From assembly GCF_000447295.1 (NCBI RefSeq), contig NZ_KE650771.1, positions 4,772,509 through 4,836,508 on the forward strand: a DNA stretch of 64,000 nt, written 5' to 3'. Within the stretch, counting starts at the first letter, position 1; the number at the start of each line of letters is the position of its first letter. Below are positions 34,676-44,243 of the stretch, one piece after another. This DNA comes from Fischerella sp. PCC 9431 (GTDB taxonomy: Bacteria; Cyanobacteriota; Cyanobacteriia; Cyanobacteriales; Nostocaceae). The translations under genes and the position numbers were made by a program. The notes beneath the pieces were generated by a model, which ran no database searches, was not told the origin of the DNA, and worked only from the letters and a program-made list of their open reading frames with translations.

Positions 34676-36859
34676 ATGACTAACTCTTTTCAACTTCAAC
34701 TGTTCAACTCCAGTTCTGATGATTTTCCCAAAATTGTTACAGAAAGAACAGGTAGTTTTATTGATAATATGAAATTACCAATTCATCGGTGGTTTCGTTA
34801 CTCGGCTGGTTTCTCTGCGGCTTGGGTTGAGCAATTAATTAAAGAATTAGAACCGCAAACTATTCTTGATCCATTTGCAGGTTCTGGTACTGCTTGTATT
34901 GTGGCTGATCAGTTAGGTGTTACTTCTTACGGTGTTGAAGCACATCCTTTTGTTTATCGATTGGCTAAAGGAAAGCTTTCATGGAATGTTGATAGCTATG
35001 ATTTTTTGGTAGCAATAAATGAAATTAAAGATTTTGCAGCTAATTTAAAACTAAAATTACCTGAAAATATTCCCGCCTTATTAAGCAAGTGTTATACGGA
35101 AGTAACACTAATAAATCTCTTAAAAATAAAGCAAGCATATTTAGAAATTGCTCCAAACTTATCTGAAGATTTACAATCTCTAATTTTTTTGGCAGTTTGC
35201 GCTATTTTACGCTCATCCAGTCATGTAGGTACGGCACAATGGCAATATATTCTCCCAAATAAACGAAAAGTCAAAATTTATGAACCTTTTGATGCACTAG
35301 ATAAGCAAGTTTCTCTTATGCGAGAAGATATGCTTTATATGCAGTCTCTTAATAAAGTCAGCCGAGCTAACCTGATTCAAGGAGATGCGAGAAATTTAGT
35401 AGGTGTTCCAGATAAATCCATTGATTTAGTTATCACATCTCCACCCTATGCAAATAATTATGATTATGCAGATGCAACACGTCTCGAAATGACTTTTTGG
35501 GGTGAAGTTAATTCCTGGGGAGATTTACATGAGACAGTGCGTAAATTTTTAATTCGCTCCAGTTCACAACACGTTTCTAAAGAGAAACTTAGCTTAGATG
35601 CTCTGATAGCTGAATCTGTTATTGAACCAATCAAAGATGAACTAATACCTGTTTGTAAAGAGTTAGAAGAAGTTCGAGCGACTAAGGGTGGAAATAAAGC
35701 ATATCATACAATGATTGCTGCTTACTTTGCTGACATGGCAAACGTATTCCACGCTCTGCGTCAAGTTACAACAGATAATTGTCAAGTTTGTATTGTAGTG
35801 GGAGATTCAGCACCTTATGGTGTATATGTTCCTGTTGAGAAGTGGTTAGGTAAATTAGCGATCGCAGCAGGTTTTGATTGTTGGTCTTTTGAACAGATTA
35901 GACAACGGAATGTCAAGTGGAAAAATCGAAAACATGATGTTCCACTCCACGAAGGAAGACTTTGGATAGAAAGCAAAATTATGGCACAGTCACCATCACA
36001 TAAATTCGGTCAAGCACTAGGAAAACTCCTTGAAGATATTGTACTTGATGATATTCTTAAACCTCGACTACAGCAGTTTGCCCAAACTAAAAACTATTAT
36101 CTTGATTCACAAAAAGCGCGTCCAGCAAGGACAGGAAAAAAGGTTACATGGGAAGACAAGTATGGCAATAAACATGATTTAGATTTTGTTATCGAGGTTG
36201 ATGGTACAGATGAAAAACTTGGTAGACCAGTTGCATTTATTGAGTCAGCATGGCGGAGATATACAAAACACTCCAAGAACAAAGCTCAAGAAATACAAGG
36301 GGCTATATTACCAATTATTGAACTTCATCATCTGTCAGCACCATTTTATGGGGTAGTGTTAGCTGGAGATTTTACAAAACCAGCACTAGAACAACTAAAA
36401 AATAATGGCTTTGCAGTTATTTATATTCCTTATAAAGATGTAGTTTCAGCATTCAAATCAATTGATTTTGATGTTGCCTTTGATGAAGATACTCCGGATG
36501 AAATTTATTCAACAGCATCAAAGAAATTAGCAAGTCTTAGTAGTTCAGACAAAGAGAAACTTAGACAGGCTCTAATGCAAGTTTCTCAAAAAGAAGTAGA
36601 CACTTTTATGACAACACTCAGAAACTGTCTTGAGCGTTACATTACTAAAATAGTTATCATGCCACTTTTCGGAGTGAGATATGAGTTTGAGAGTATTGAT
36701 AATGCCCTTCAAGAGTTAAATACACTTGATATTGAAAACCCTGGTGGTAAATTTGAAAGGTTTGAAGTTATTGTTGACTACAACAACAATGATACGATTC
36801 GGGCAACCTTCCAAAATAAAAATTTACTTGCAGATTTCCTAAGAAAGTTAGAAGATTAA
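34676..36859 (+). CDS. single-chain DNA methyltransferase with C-terminal nuclease-like domain
   Basis: A 727-residue protein. The N-terminal part is an amino-methyltransferase: SAM motif DPFAGSGT (65-72) and catalytic motif TSPPYANNYDYADAT (SPPY at 255-258), of the kind that makes N4-cytosine or N6-adenine methylation. After about residue 430 comes a second domain with a PD-(D/E)XK-like core: D503 in HDLDFVIEVDG, then E523 in AFIESAWRRYTKHSKNKAQE. This suggests restriction and modification in one chain. The lysine expected in ExK is Ala525, so activity is uncertain. It lies beside the IS and AIPR genes in the nifD element. Confidence 0.8.
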   Translation: MTNSFQLQLFNSSSDDFPKIVTERTGSFIDNMKLPIHRWFRYSAGFSAAWVEQLIKELEPQTILDPFAGSGTACIVADQLGVTSYGVEAHPFVYRLAKGKLSWNVDSYDFLVAINEIKDFAANLKLKLPENIPALLSKCYTEVTLINLLKIKQAYLEIAPNLSEDLQSLIFLAVCAILRSSSHVGTAQWQYILPNKRKVKIYEPFDALDKQVSLMREDMLYMQSLNKVSRANLIQGDARNLVGVPDKSIDLVITSPPYANNYDYADATRLEMTFWGEVNSWGDLHETVRKFLIRSSSQHVSKEKLSLDALIAESVIEPIKDELIPVCKELEEVRATKGGNKAYHTMIAAYFADMANVFHALRQVTTDNCQVCIVVGDSAPYGVYVPVEKWLGKLAIAAGFDCWSFEQIRQRNVKWKNRKHDVPLHEGRLWIESKIMAQSPSHKFGQALGKLLEDIVLDDILKPRLQQFAQTKNYYLDSQKARPARTGKKVTWEDKYGNKHDLDFVIEVDGTDEKLGRPVAFIESAWRRYTKHSKNKAQEIQGAILPIIELHHLSAPFYGVVLAGDFTKPALEQLKNNGFAVIYIPYKDVVSAFKSIDFDVAFDEDTPDEIYSTASKKLASLSSSDKEKLRQALMQVSQKEVDTFMTTLRNCLERYITKIVIMPLFGVRYEFESIDNALQELNTLDIENPGGKFERFEVIVDYNNNDTIRATFQNKNLLADFLRKLED

Positions 36860-36980
36860 TTTGGCTGACAACTTAGTTGGAGGGAACTTTTAACAAGTTC
36901 TCATCAACGCCTTAATTGTTGAGTTTAAATTTAATTCAGGCGATCACACCTATAGACTTATGCTGGCTATTATTGCCTAC

Positions 36981-37865
36981 TTATTCCAACTTTAAAATTC
37001 TCTTGCAACTTCCACATAAATCCAAGTTTTGAGCTTTCGCTTCTTGACTAGTTTTAAAGAATAAAATTTTTTCTCTATGTTCGGGTTTTTCGACACGAGG
37101 ATATTGACTGCAACCATTAGGGAGATGGTAACAGTTTTTTCCATGTCTAGCTCTTACTGGATAATCTTTATAAATAGGATCTTCGTCAACATCCGTACTC
37201 AAGTTTCCAATATATGAGTAAACCCAGTTGAGTAAACGTGATGTTTGGTATAAAGTTTTGAGCCTTGGATTTTTTGTCAATTTTTCATCCAAAACTTCTA
37301 GCATCTCTTGTATATTCTCTTTGGAAGGCTCTTGAGCTATATAAGCAATTAGCAAATCAGTTAGAATTTTTTCAATTATTTTGAAGCCTTTTTCTCGTCT
37401 GATTGCTTCAAGAGTAAAAACTGCATAACAGGAATGCCATACATCTTGAATTGTACTTAATAAGCTATAATATCTTTTTTTAAGGGGTTGTAGCCTATCG
37501 TTAATAATGTCTCTTTGTTCATCTAATTCGCTTAGTTTCCAATCAATTAAATCTTTATCAGCTACATTAACGCCTGCTGTAATTAACTCAGTAATTCGTA
37601 CAAACAGCCAATACTCAGAGTCAAGTTTATTTAATTTTCTAGCCTCTATCTTATCTCCGGTAGCAATTACTGACTCAGAAGAAGGAATATTATGTAATTT
37701 TGATCTGACTTCCTGCCAAATAAAGTTCAGAGATTGATCGAAAGCTTTATTTAACTTCCATTTATGTGTCTGAAACCCACTAAACAAGTAATTGATAAGA
37801 GACGTTACTATGCTCCCAGGAAAAGCATGGGTTGCCGTAATTCCCAGAAAAAACCATGTCATCAA
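36981..37865 (-). CDS. membrane-anchored protein with Cys/His C-terminal motif, 3' part of a split gene
   Basis: A 294-residue frame beginning with a TTG at 37865 (or the ATG at 37862) inside a hydrophobic segment that continues upstream (LVFLFVVLMTWFFLGIT), so the true N-terminus is probably further upstream. The middle is helical. The C-terminus has a zinc-site-like pattern (NCYHLPNGCSQYP, then FFKTSQEAKAQNLDLCGSC), like motifs at the end of some secreted nucleases. Removing one base in a C4 run at 38000-38003 fuses this frame to the gene at 37996-38379 as one 465-residue protein. Function unknown. Confidence 0.65.
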   Translation of the reverse strand: MMTWFFLGITATHAFPGSIVTSLINYLFSGFQTHKWKLNKAFDQSLNFIWQEVRSKLHNIPSSESVIATGDKIEARKLNKLDSEYWLFVRITELITAGVNVADKDLIDWKLSELDEQRDIINDRLQPLKKRYYSLLSTIQDVWHSCYAVFTLEAIRREKGFKIIEKILTDLLIAYIAQEPSKENIQEMLEVLDEKLTKNPRLKTLYQTSRLLNWVYSYIGNLSTDVDEDPIYKDYPVRARHGKNCYHLPNGCSQYPRVEKPEHREKILFFKTSQEAKAQNLDLCGSCKRILKLE

Positions 37866-37995
37866 TACTACAAATAAAAATACTAATGTTTTTATATAAT
37901 TGCAAAGCTTCCTCCAAAATGAGGTTAATCTTAAGTGTTTAGGAAGCTCTGTTGGTGATGATTCATAATTTGAATTAAAATGTACATGAAGATTA

Positions 37996-38379
37996 TCAGC
38001 CCCGAAAGTACTGATTTCCTCCTGCTATATATCCTGTATTCTGTGGCGCATTAATATTTGAGCCAGAGCCAGTAGAAACCTGATTCACATTTCCATTATT
38101 TTTAGTTCCCTCAATCTCAATCAACTTGCTAACTACACTCTCTAGGTCTTCACGAAAAGCAACATTATTTGGAGCCTCACTGATGATTGCAGCTTTCAAG
38201 GCTAATGGATTTTGTGTAGCTTCCTGAATCTCTTGCCTACCCGCAAAGTGAGTGTATATTAAACCAACTAACTTTTGCAGGTAGTCTTTTGCATCCGCCC
38301 CCAATTTTTGTAAAGCACCACCTGACACTTGCAATGCAAAATACTCTACAGCCTTAGTTGCCAAAGTTTCTAAAAGCAT
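37996..38379 (-). CDS. effector-associated-like small protein, 5' part of a split gene
   Basis: A 127-residue frame: helical N-terminus (MLLETLATKAVEYFALQVSG; LQKLGADAKDYLQKLVG), then a Gly/Asn-rich stretch (GTKNNGNVNQVSTGSGSNIN and TGYIAGGNQYF) typical of linkers in bacterial conflict-system proteins. It stops at TGA 37998-37996. In the next frame the sequence continues as GADNLHVHFNSNYESSPTE and then the membrane segment of the following gene, so the two look like halves of one gene broken by a one-base indel in CCCC at 38000-38003. Role unknown; a phage-defence sensor is only a guess. Confidence 0.65.
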   Translation of the reverse strand: MLLETLATKAVEYFALQVSGGALQKLGADAKDYLQKLVGLIYTHFAGRQEIQEATQNPLALKAAIISEAPNNVAFREDLESVVSKLIEIEGTKNNGNVNQVSTGSGSNINAPQNTGYIAGGNQYFRG

Positions 38380-38697
38380 AAAATTTGAGTAGATGTCTCA
38401 GATTAGATATAAACAAGAGTAATGGTTTTTATTATATCTAAATTTTTACGTGCAATGTTGTGATTTTTAGCACAGATAGTTATAAAAAACTATTCATAGA
38501 CCTTAGTAGAGTATTGTTGTGAGCGATCGCCCAACCGTCCCATATTAATCTAAAAAATATCATTTAAATTAGTTTTTTTAATTTACAGTTTTGCAGTAAC
38601 CAAAATCTAACCAAAACCCAAAAACCATACCATATAAGAGTTATTTTGTCCTAAACCGCAAAAATATATTGTTCTCAGATAACGCTACAAATCACAT
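38380..38697. other. right end of the nifD element, non-coding
   Basis: 318 bp, AT-rich, with one GCGATCGC octamer and no supported gene. It separates the split membrane-protein gene from the point where the nifD 5' frame, reading in from the other side, ends at its element-encoded stop (38698). Confidence 0.4.
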
Positions 38698-40140
38698 TTA
38701 GGCTAAAAATAGACTCTTTTTTATTCCATCACAAGAAAATCTTGATTTAGCTGATATCTTCGCCCCATCGCCAAGTTCGGAGTAATCCCAAGAGTGCATT
38801 TGGCGGAAAGGTAAGCCCATCTTCTGGAATACATACTTCTCTTTAATACCAGAAGCAACGAGGCTTGGTTTCTTAGCTTTAACGAATTCCTCGAATTCGT
38901 AGGCGGTAACGTCGTCGTAAATAATTGTGGCGTTATCGATGTAGTGGGTGGTGCGCTTGTAGTCGTCGTTGTGAGCAAATTCGTAACCAGTACCAATAAC
39001 TTTGATACCCAGGTCTTCAAAAGCAGGTACAACGTGACGAGGACGCAGACCGCCAACGTATAACATAACGGTGTTACCTTCGAGGCGGGGGCGGTATTTC
39101 TCGACTACCGCATTCATGATTGGGGTATACTTAGCGATAACCTTCTCTGCGTTTTCTTGGATCTTAGAGTCAAATTTAGCAGCAATCTCACGCAGAGATG
39201 CAGCAATCTTGGTAGGACCAAAGAAGTTGAACTCCATCCAAGGCATACCGTAAGCTTCTTCCAAAGCACGGCAGATGTAGTTCATGGAACGGTAGCAGTG
39301 GATCAAAACTAACTTAGCTGCCAGACCGTTAACTAATTCGTTAACAGTACCGTCACCAGACCACTGAGCCACAACACGCAAGCCCATTTCTTCTAGTAAC
39401 ATGCGGCTTGCCCAAGCATCACCACCGATGTTGTAGTCACCAATCAGGGCGACATCGTAGGGGCCAGGTTCAATGGTGAGTGTATTTTCCTTCTTCGCTT
39501 TGTCAAAGCGAGGGAACATATGGTCACGGATCGCATCGTTAGCGATGTGGTGTCCTAAAGACTGAGATACACCCCGGAAACCTTCACAACGTACAGGTAC
39601 AACGGGCTTATTAATTTCTTTAGAAGCTTTTTTCGCTACAGCTTCAATGTCATCTCCAATCAAACCAATAGGACATTCAGACTGAACACTGATACCTCGG
39701 TTGAGAGGGAAGAGTTCTTCAATTTCTTGAATAATTTTGGCCAGTTTCTTGTCACCACCGAAGACGATGTCACGTTCTTGGAAGTCGGAGGTAAAGTGCA
39801 TGGTGCCGAAGGAGTCAACACCTGTTTTACCAACATAGTAGTTACGACGTCCAGACCAAGACCAGTAACCACAACCAACAGGACCGTGGCTGATGTGAAC
39901 CATGTCCTTAATGGGACCCCAAACCACACCTTTGGAACCCGCATAGGCACAACCACGAGCGGTCATCACACCAGGAACAGATTTGATGTTAGACTTAACG
40001 CCGCAATCTGATTTGCCTTCTTCATGAACGTTGAGGTGTTTTTCCCGCTTTTTACGAGATTTTTCAGGATAAGCTTGGAGAACGTCTTTAATTAGTTCTT
40101 TATGTTCTTCTATGAGGTTCTTGTTTTCTGGAGGTGTCAT
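38698..40140 (-). CDS. nifD: nitrogenase MoFe protein alpha subunit NifD, 5' segment with element-encoded tail
   Basis: Codons 1-454 are genuine nifD: P-cluster cysteines in [24 protein letters not shown] and [11 protein letters not shown], FeMo-co ligand Cys in [16 protein letters not shown] and ligand His449 in QMHSWDYS. The 11-bp recombination core begins at the last base of the codon for Trp451. Without excision translation runs 26 residues into the element ([12 protein letters not shown]...) and stops at 38698, giving 480 residues that lack the true C-terminus. After excision the protein has 496 residues, ending with the segment at 29379-29506. Transcribed from the nifH side. Confidence 0.96.
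   Translation of the reverse strand: MTPPENKNLIEEHKELIKDVLQAYPEKSRKKREKHLNVHEEGKSDCGVKSNIKSVPGVMTARGCAYAGSKGVVWGPIKDMVHISHGPVGCGYWSWSGRRNYYVGKTGVDSFGTMHFTSDFQERDIVFGGDKKLAKIIQEIEELFPLNRGISVQSECPIGLIGDDIEAVAKKASKEINKPVVPVRCEGFRGVSQSLGHHIANDAIRDHMFPRFDKAKKENTLTIEPGPYDVALIGDYNIGGDAWASRMLLEEMGLRVVAQWSGDGTVNELVNGLAAKLVLIHCYRSMNYICRALEEAYGMPWMEFNFFGPTKIAASLREIAAKFDSKIQENAEKVIAKYTPIMNAVVEKYRPRLEGNTVMLYVGGLRPRHVVPAFEDLGIKVIGTGYEFAHNDDYKRTTHYIDNATIIYDDVTAYEFEEFVKAKKPSLVASGIKEKYVFQKMGLPFRQMHSWDYSELGDGAKISAKSRFSCDGIKKSLFLA
38778..38788. repeat. recombination core site (nifD 5' side)
   Basis: CGGAGTAATCC, the second exact copy of the 11-bp XisA core site (other copy 29507-29517), lying inside the nifD coding frame at codons 451-455. 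Confidence 0.95.
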
Positions 40141-40210
40141 AGTCTGCCTCAGTTAGACTTATGGGTTAGGGTAATTGCAGGTATAGAAGGGAGGATTAGG
40201 GAAGAAGAGG

Positions 40211-40237
40211 AGATGGGGAGATGGGGAGATGGGGAGA
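40211..40237. repeat. octamer tandem repeat (AGATGGGG) between nifH and nifD
   Basis: Three tandem copies of AGATGGGG from 40211 to 40234 plus a partial fourth, in the nifH-nifD gap, followed by the related CTCCGTGTCCCCGTGTC low-complexity stretch. Confidence 0.7.
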
Positions 40238-40294
40238 AATACTCCATGTCTCCGTGTCCCCGTGTCTTCGTATCTCCTTTGACTACGGTATTAA

Positions 40295-41188
<894 letters not shown>

Positions 41189-41364
41189 TTATTCTCCTGC
41201 AATTGGTTGGTTTGGTGGGTCTAGAGGATTTGTGTTTAGGTTCACTTTAGTTGGGTCAGCAGTGACCGCTTTTATAGAACGTCACCGATGGTGGTGCTCG
41301 CTCTATCGCAAAAATGGTGGGAATGTTAAGCATATTTGTGGTTGGTAAATTTTTGGTTGTCATT

Positions 41365-41386
41365 AGACGCGATGTTCCTCGCGTCT
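41365..41386 (-). promoter_or_regulatory. stem-loop in the nifU-nifH gap
   Basis: AGACGCGA (41365-41372) and TCGCGTCT (41379-41386) form a perfect 8-bp GC-rich stem with a 6-nt loop, 18 bases after the nifU stop. In related cyanobacteria the abundant nifH transcript is thought to arise by processing near a nifUH stem-loop, so this is a plausible processing or stabilising element. No T run follows, so it is unlikely to be a simple terminator. Confidence 0.65.
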
Positions 41387-41403
41387 CTACTAATGACTAT
41401 TGA

Positions 41404-42324
41404 CTAAACTGCTTCAACTACAAGATCTTTGCTGACACGATCGCGTAGTCTAGATTCGATCGCAATCTTTAATGTGGCTGTGCTGCTAGAACAGGAACCG
41501 CAAGCACCTTGCAGAATTACTTTGACGCGAAGAACGCTTTCGCGTCCAGCTTCGCTAACACCTTCGACATCAAATAGTTCTACATCTCCCCCGTCGGCGA
41601 TCAAAACGGGTCTAACTTCTTCATCTAATACTTTTTGAATGAGTGCAATTTTTTGCACTGGTGTCAGTGGTTTTACGGCTGACTTACCATTAGTCTGACT
41701 GAGGGAATTACTTACAGCAGTGGCAGATACTTGTTCTTTTTGCACAGATACAATAATGTCATCAATACTTGCCAGACAAGATCCGCATCCGCCACCAGCT
41801 TTGACGTAATTTGTCACTTCTTCGGCAGTGGTGAGATTATTTTCAATAATCACCCGTTTGATTTTGGCGTCACTGATGCCAAAGCAAGTACAAATTAAAG
41901 CTCCTTCGTCATCATCTTCATGAGTGTTGAGGGGGATACCTCGGTAATTATAAATAGCGGCTTCTAGCGCTTCTTGTCCCATTACCGAGCAGTGCATTTT
42001 TGCTTCCGGTAAACCACCCAAGTAATTAGCAATTTCTTTATTAGTAACCTTCAGGGCTTCATCTAAAGTTTTACCCTTGATGAGTTCTACCAGAGCTTCA
42101 GATGAAGCGATCGCACTGGTACAACCAAAAGTTTGAAAACGAGCCTCAAGAATTTTCTCTGTATTTTCCTCAACTTTCAGGTGCAGTCTTAGGGCATCTC
42201 CACAAGCAATGCTACCGACATCACCCACAGCAACTTTAATTCCTGCTTCACCCTTGTCTTCTATTGCTCCCTGATGTTGGGGATTGTAGAACAGTTCCAA
42301 TACTTTCTCTGTATAGTCCCACAT
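41404..42324 (-). CDS. nifU: NifU, Fe-S cluster scaffold
   Basis: A 306-residue three-domain protein: N-terminal IscU-like scaffold (cysteines in GSIACGDALRL, TFGCTSAIASSEAL and MHCSVMGQEAL), a central [2Fe-2S] BFD-like domain (CTCFGISD and GGCGSCLAS), and a C-terminal NifU domain with the CGSCSSS motif. It assembles [Fe-S] clusters from sulfur supplied by NifS and passes them to NifH and to cofactor assembly. It lies between nifS and nifH in the usual order. Confidence 0.96.
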   Translation of the reverse strand: MWDYTEKVLELFYNPQHQGAIEDKGEAGIKVAVGDVGSIACGDALRLHLKVEENTEKILEARFQTFGCTSAIASSEALVELIKGKTLDEALKVTNKEIANYLGGLPEAKMHCSVMGQEALEAAIYNYRGIPLNTHEDDDEGALICTCFGISDAKIKRVIIENNLTTAEEVTNYVKAGGGCGSCLASIDDIIVSVQKEQVSATAVSNSLSQTNGKSAVKPLTPVQKIALIQKVLDEEVRPVLIADGGDVELFDVEGVSEAGRESVLRVKVILQGACGSCSSSTATLKIAIESRLRDRVSKDLVVEAV

Positions 42325-42466
42325 AGCCGATTTAGATTTTGGATTTTAGATTTTGGATTGGGTAAGACGCGGTGAACTTGGGACACGGTGACGCGGGGAG
42401 ATTGTATTGAGAAGTTTCTCTCTATCTCCGTATCTCCGCGTCTGGTGTATCTCCCTTGTCTTCCTT

Positions 42467-43690
42467 CTAGCCTCTAGCCCCGATGACTGCTTTTTCTTGC
42501 TCTTGCAGCCAACTTGCTTCGTCATTCTTGAAGGGTGAGAGGGCGCGTAGGTGTTCAATAATACCAGGCATCACTGCCAGCACAGCATCAATTTCGGCGT
42601 CTGTGGTGTAACGACAAAGACTGAAGCGAATCGAACCGTGCAGAATGGTGTAGGGTAAGCCCATTGCTCGCAAAACGTGGGAAGGTTCCAAAGAGCCAGA
42701 ACTGCAAGCAGAACCAGATGATGCACAAATACCGTGTTTGTTGAGATGGAGGAGAATTGCTTCACCTTCGATGTACTTAAAGCCAATATTCGTGGTGTTG
42801 GGCAATCTCTGCCTAGAATCACCGTTGACTTGGCAATCAGGAATAGTTGCAATAATAGTTTGTTCTAAGCGATCGCGCAGTTTTCTTTCTCTGGCGGTTG
42901 CTGTTTCTAAGTGTAATAATTCTAATTCGGCAGCTTTACCAAGGGCTACAACTCCTGGAACATTTTCTGTTCCCGCCCTTCTACCGCGTTGCTGTCCACC
43001 ACCGATGAGCATCGGCCGAAATCTCACACCGCGTCGCACATATAAAGCACCAATTCCTTTGGGTGCATGAATTTTGTGACCGGACATGGTTAACATATCA
43101 ACGGTGCTAGTCTTCATGTTCATCGGAATTTTACCGACTGCTTGCACCGCGTCCACATGGAAAAGAGCGCCGCTTTCTTTAACTCTTAGTCCAATCTGCT
43201 CAATGGGAAAAACTACGCCAGTTTCGTTGTTAGCATACATAATGCTGACTAAGGCAGTGTTACCAGTAAGCGCAGCTTCTAGTTCATTTAAGTCTAACTG
43301 CCCTGCGTGATTTACTGACAGATAGGTAACATTATAACCTTGCTTTTCCAACTGTTTGCAGAGAGTTAGGACTGCTGGGTGTTCTACCTGGGTAGTGATG
43401 ATGTGTCGCTTATCTGGTTGCGCCAACAGTGCAGCGCGAATGGCGGCGTTATCTCCTTCTGTACCACCACTAGTAAAGATGATTTCTGATTCGTCAGCAC
43501 CAAGGAGAGCAGCAACTTGTTCATGTGCTTTGTTAACTGCTTTTTTTACTTGTCCGCCAAAGCTGTGCATACTAGAGGGATTACCATAATAATCCGTCAA
43601 GTAAGGCAGCATCGCCTCTACAACTTCAGGATCTACTTTGGTGGTAGCATTATTATCCAAATAAATACAATTCTTCTGCATTGCTTCCAA
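42467..43690 (-). CDS. nifS: NifS, cysteine desulfurase
   Basis: A 407-residue PLP enzyme: N-terminal YLDNNATTKVDPEV, PLP lysine in TMSGHKIHAPKGIGALY, and the active-site Cys in GICASSGSACSSGSLEPS. It removes sulfur from cysteine for NifU-based cluster assembly. The C-terminal tail (SWLQEQEKAVIGARG) is slightly extended next to a repeat-rich gap. It follows fdxN. Confidence 0.96.
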   Translation of the reverse strand: MEAMQKNCIYLDNNATTKVDPEVVEAMLPYLTDYYGNPSSMHSFGGQVKKAVNKAHEQVAALLGADESEIIFTSGGTEGDNAAIRAALLAQPDKRHIITTQVEHPAVLTLCKQLEKQGYNVTYLSVNHAGQLDLNELEAALTGNTALVSIMYANNETGVVFPIEQIGLRVKESGALFHVDAVQAVGKIPMNMKTSTVDMLTMSGHKIHAPKGIGALYVRRGVRFRPMLIGGGQQRGRRAGTENVPGVVALGKAAELELLHLETATARERKLRDRLEQTIIATIPDCQVNGDSRQRLPNTTNIGFKYIEGEAILLHLNKHGICASSGSACSSGSLEPSHVLRAMGLPYTILHGSIRFSLCRYTTDAEIDAVLAVMPGIIEHLRALSPFKNDEASWLQEQEKAVIGARG

Positions 43691-43755
43691 TTCTGTTTAA
43701 AATTTGTTTGTTGGTTGTTGGTTGTTAGTTACAATCAACAACCATCTATCAATAA

Positions 43756-44097
43756 TTAGGCAACTTGGTGCTGACGTTTTTGTAACTGCTCAGAGAATCT
43801 TTGGGAATAAAAATTAAACCAAGTCTCCCAATAATCTTGTTTTTTTGTTAATTTTGCTACTAATGGGTAATAAGTGTTAAACCAGCTTTCCCAGTAATCG
43901 GTAGGAACTTTTATGCAACCATTGCTAGTCGGACAGCCAGCTTTGCACTGAGGTACGGTGTGAATACTACCAACACAGTTTGTGCAAAGTTCAGGATCAA
44001 TCCAGGGGCGATCGCCATCGATTTTGATTGCACCAGTTGGACATACAGATTGACAAATATTGCAGGAAATGCACTCGCTGGTTATTTGATAAGCCAT
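43756..44097 (-). CDS. fdxN: FdxN, 2[4Fe-4S] ferredoxin
   Basis: A 113-residue bacterial-type ferredoxin with CISCNICQSVCPTGAI and the second, nif-specific motif CTNCVGSIHTVPQCKAGCP. The C-terminal half holds a repeated segment (DYWESWFNTYYP and DYWETWFNFYSQ). The frame is open upstream to 44208 but the ATG at 44097 has a strong GGAGGATAG site. The gene is uninterrupted; in Anabaena PCC 7120 fdxN is split by a large element, which is absent here. FdxN supports NifB or nitrogenase electron supply. It lies between nifB and nifS. Confidence 0.95.
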   Translation of the reverse strand: MAYQITSECISCNICQSVCPTGAIKIDGDRPWIDPELCTNCVGSIHTVPQCKAGCPTSNGCIKVPTDYWESWFNTYYPLVAKLTKKQDYWETWFNFYSQRFSEQLQKRQHQVA

Positions 44098-44243
44098 ACT
44101 ATCCTCCATCGAAGAAAGTAAATTGAGGATTGGGTTCTGGGTAATGAGTGCTGGGTAATGAATTTCTTGGTTAGTAGTTAGTGGATAGTGGTTAGTGATT
44201 ACCAACAACTAACTAATAACTACTAACTCCTAACTCTCAACTA

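Larger units (their letters stand above)
29507..38788. mobile_element. nifD excision element, 9,271 bp
   Basis: A developmentally excised element interrupting nifD. It is bounded by exact direct repeats CGGAGTAATCC at 29507-29517 and 38778-38788, identical to the known core site of the Anabaena nifD element (GGATTACTCCG on the other strand). The excised circle would be 9,271 bp. It encodes its recombinase (xisA) near one end and, as cargo, a broken AIPR gene, an IS630 element, a methyltransferase-nuclease protein and a two-piece membrane protein. It is smaller than the roughly 11-kb element of Anabaena PCC 7120. The sequence given here is the vegetative-cell arrangement. Confidence 0.95.

Noticed and set aside
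38721..39056. Thr/Ser-rich minus-strand 111-residue frame
   Set aside because: Shadow of nifD in another frame; low-complexity composition.
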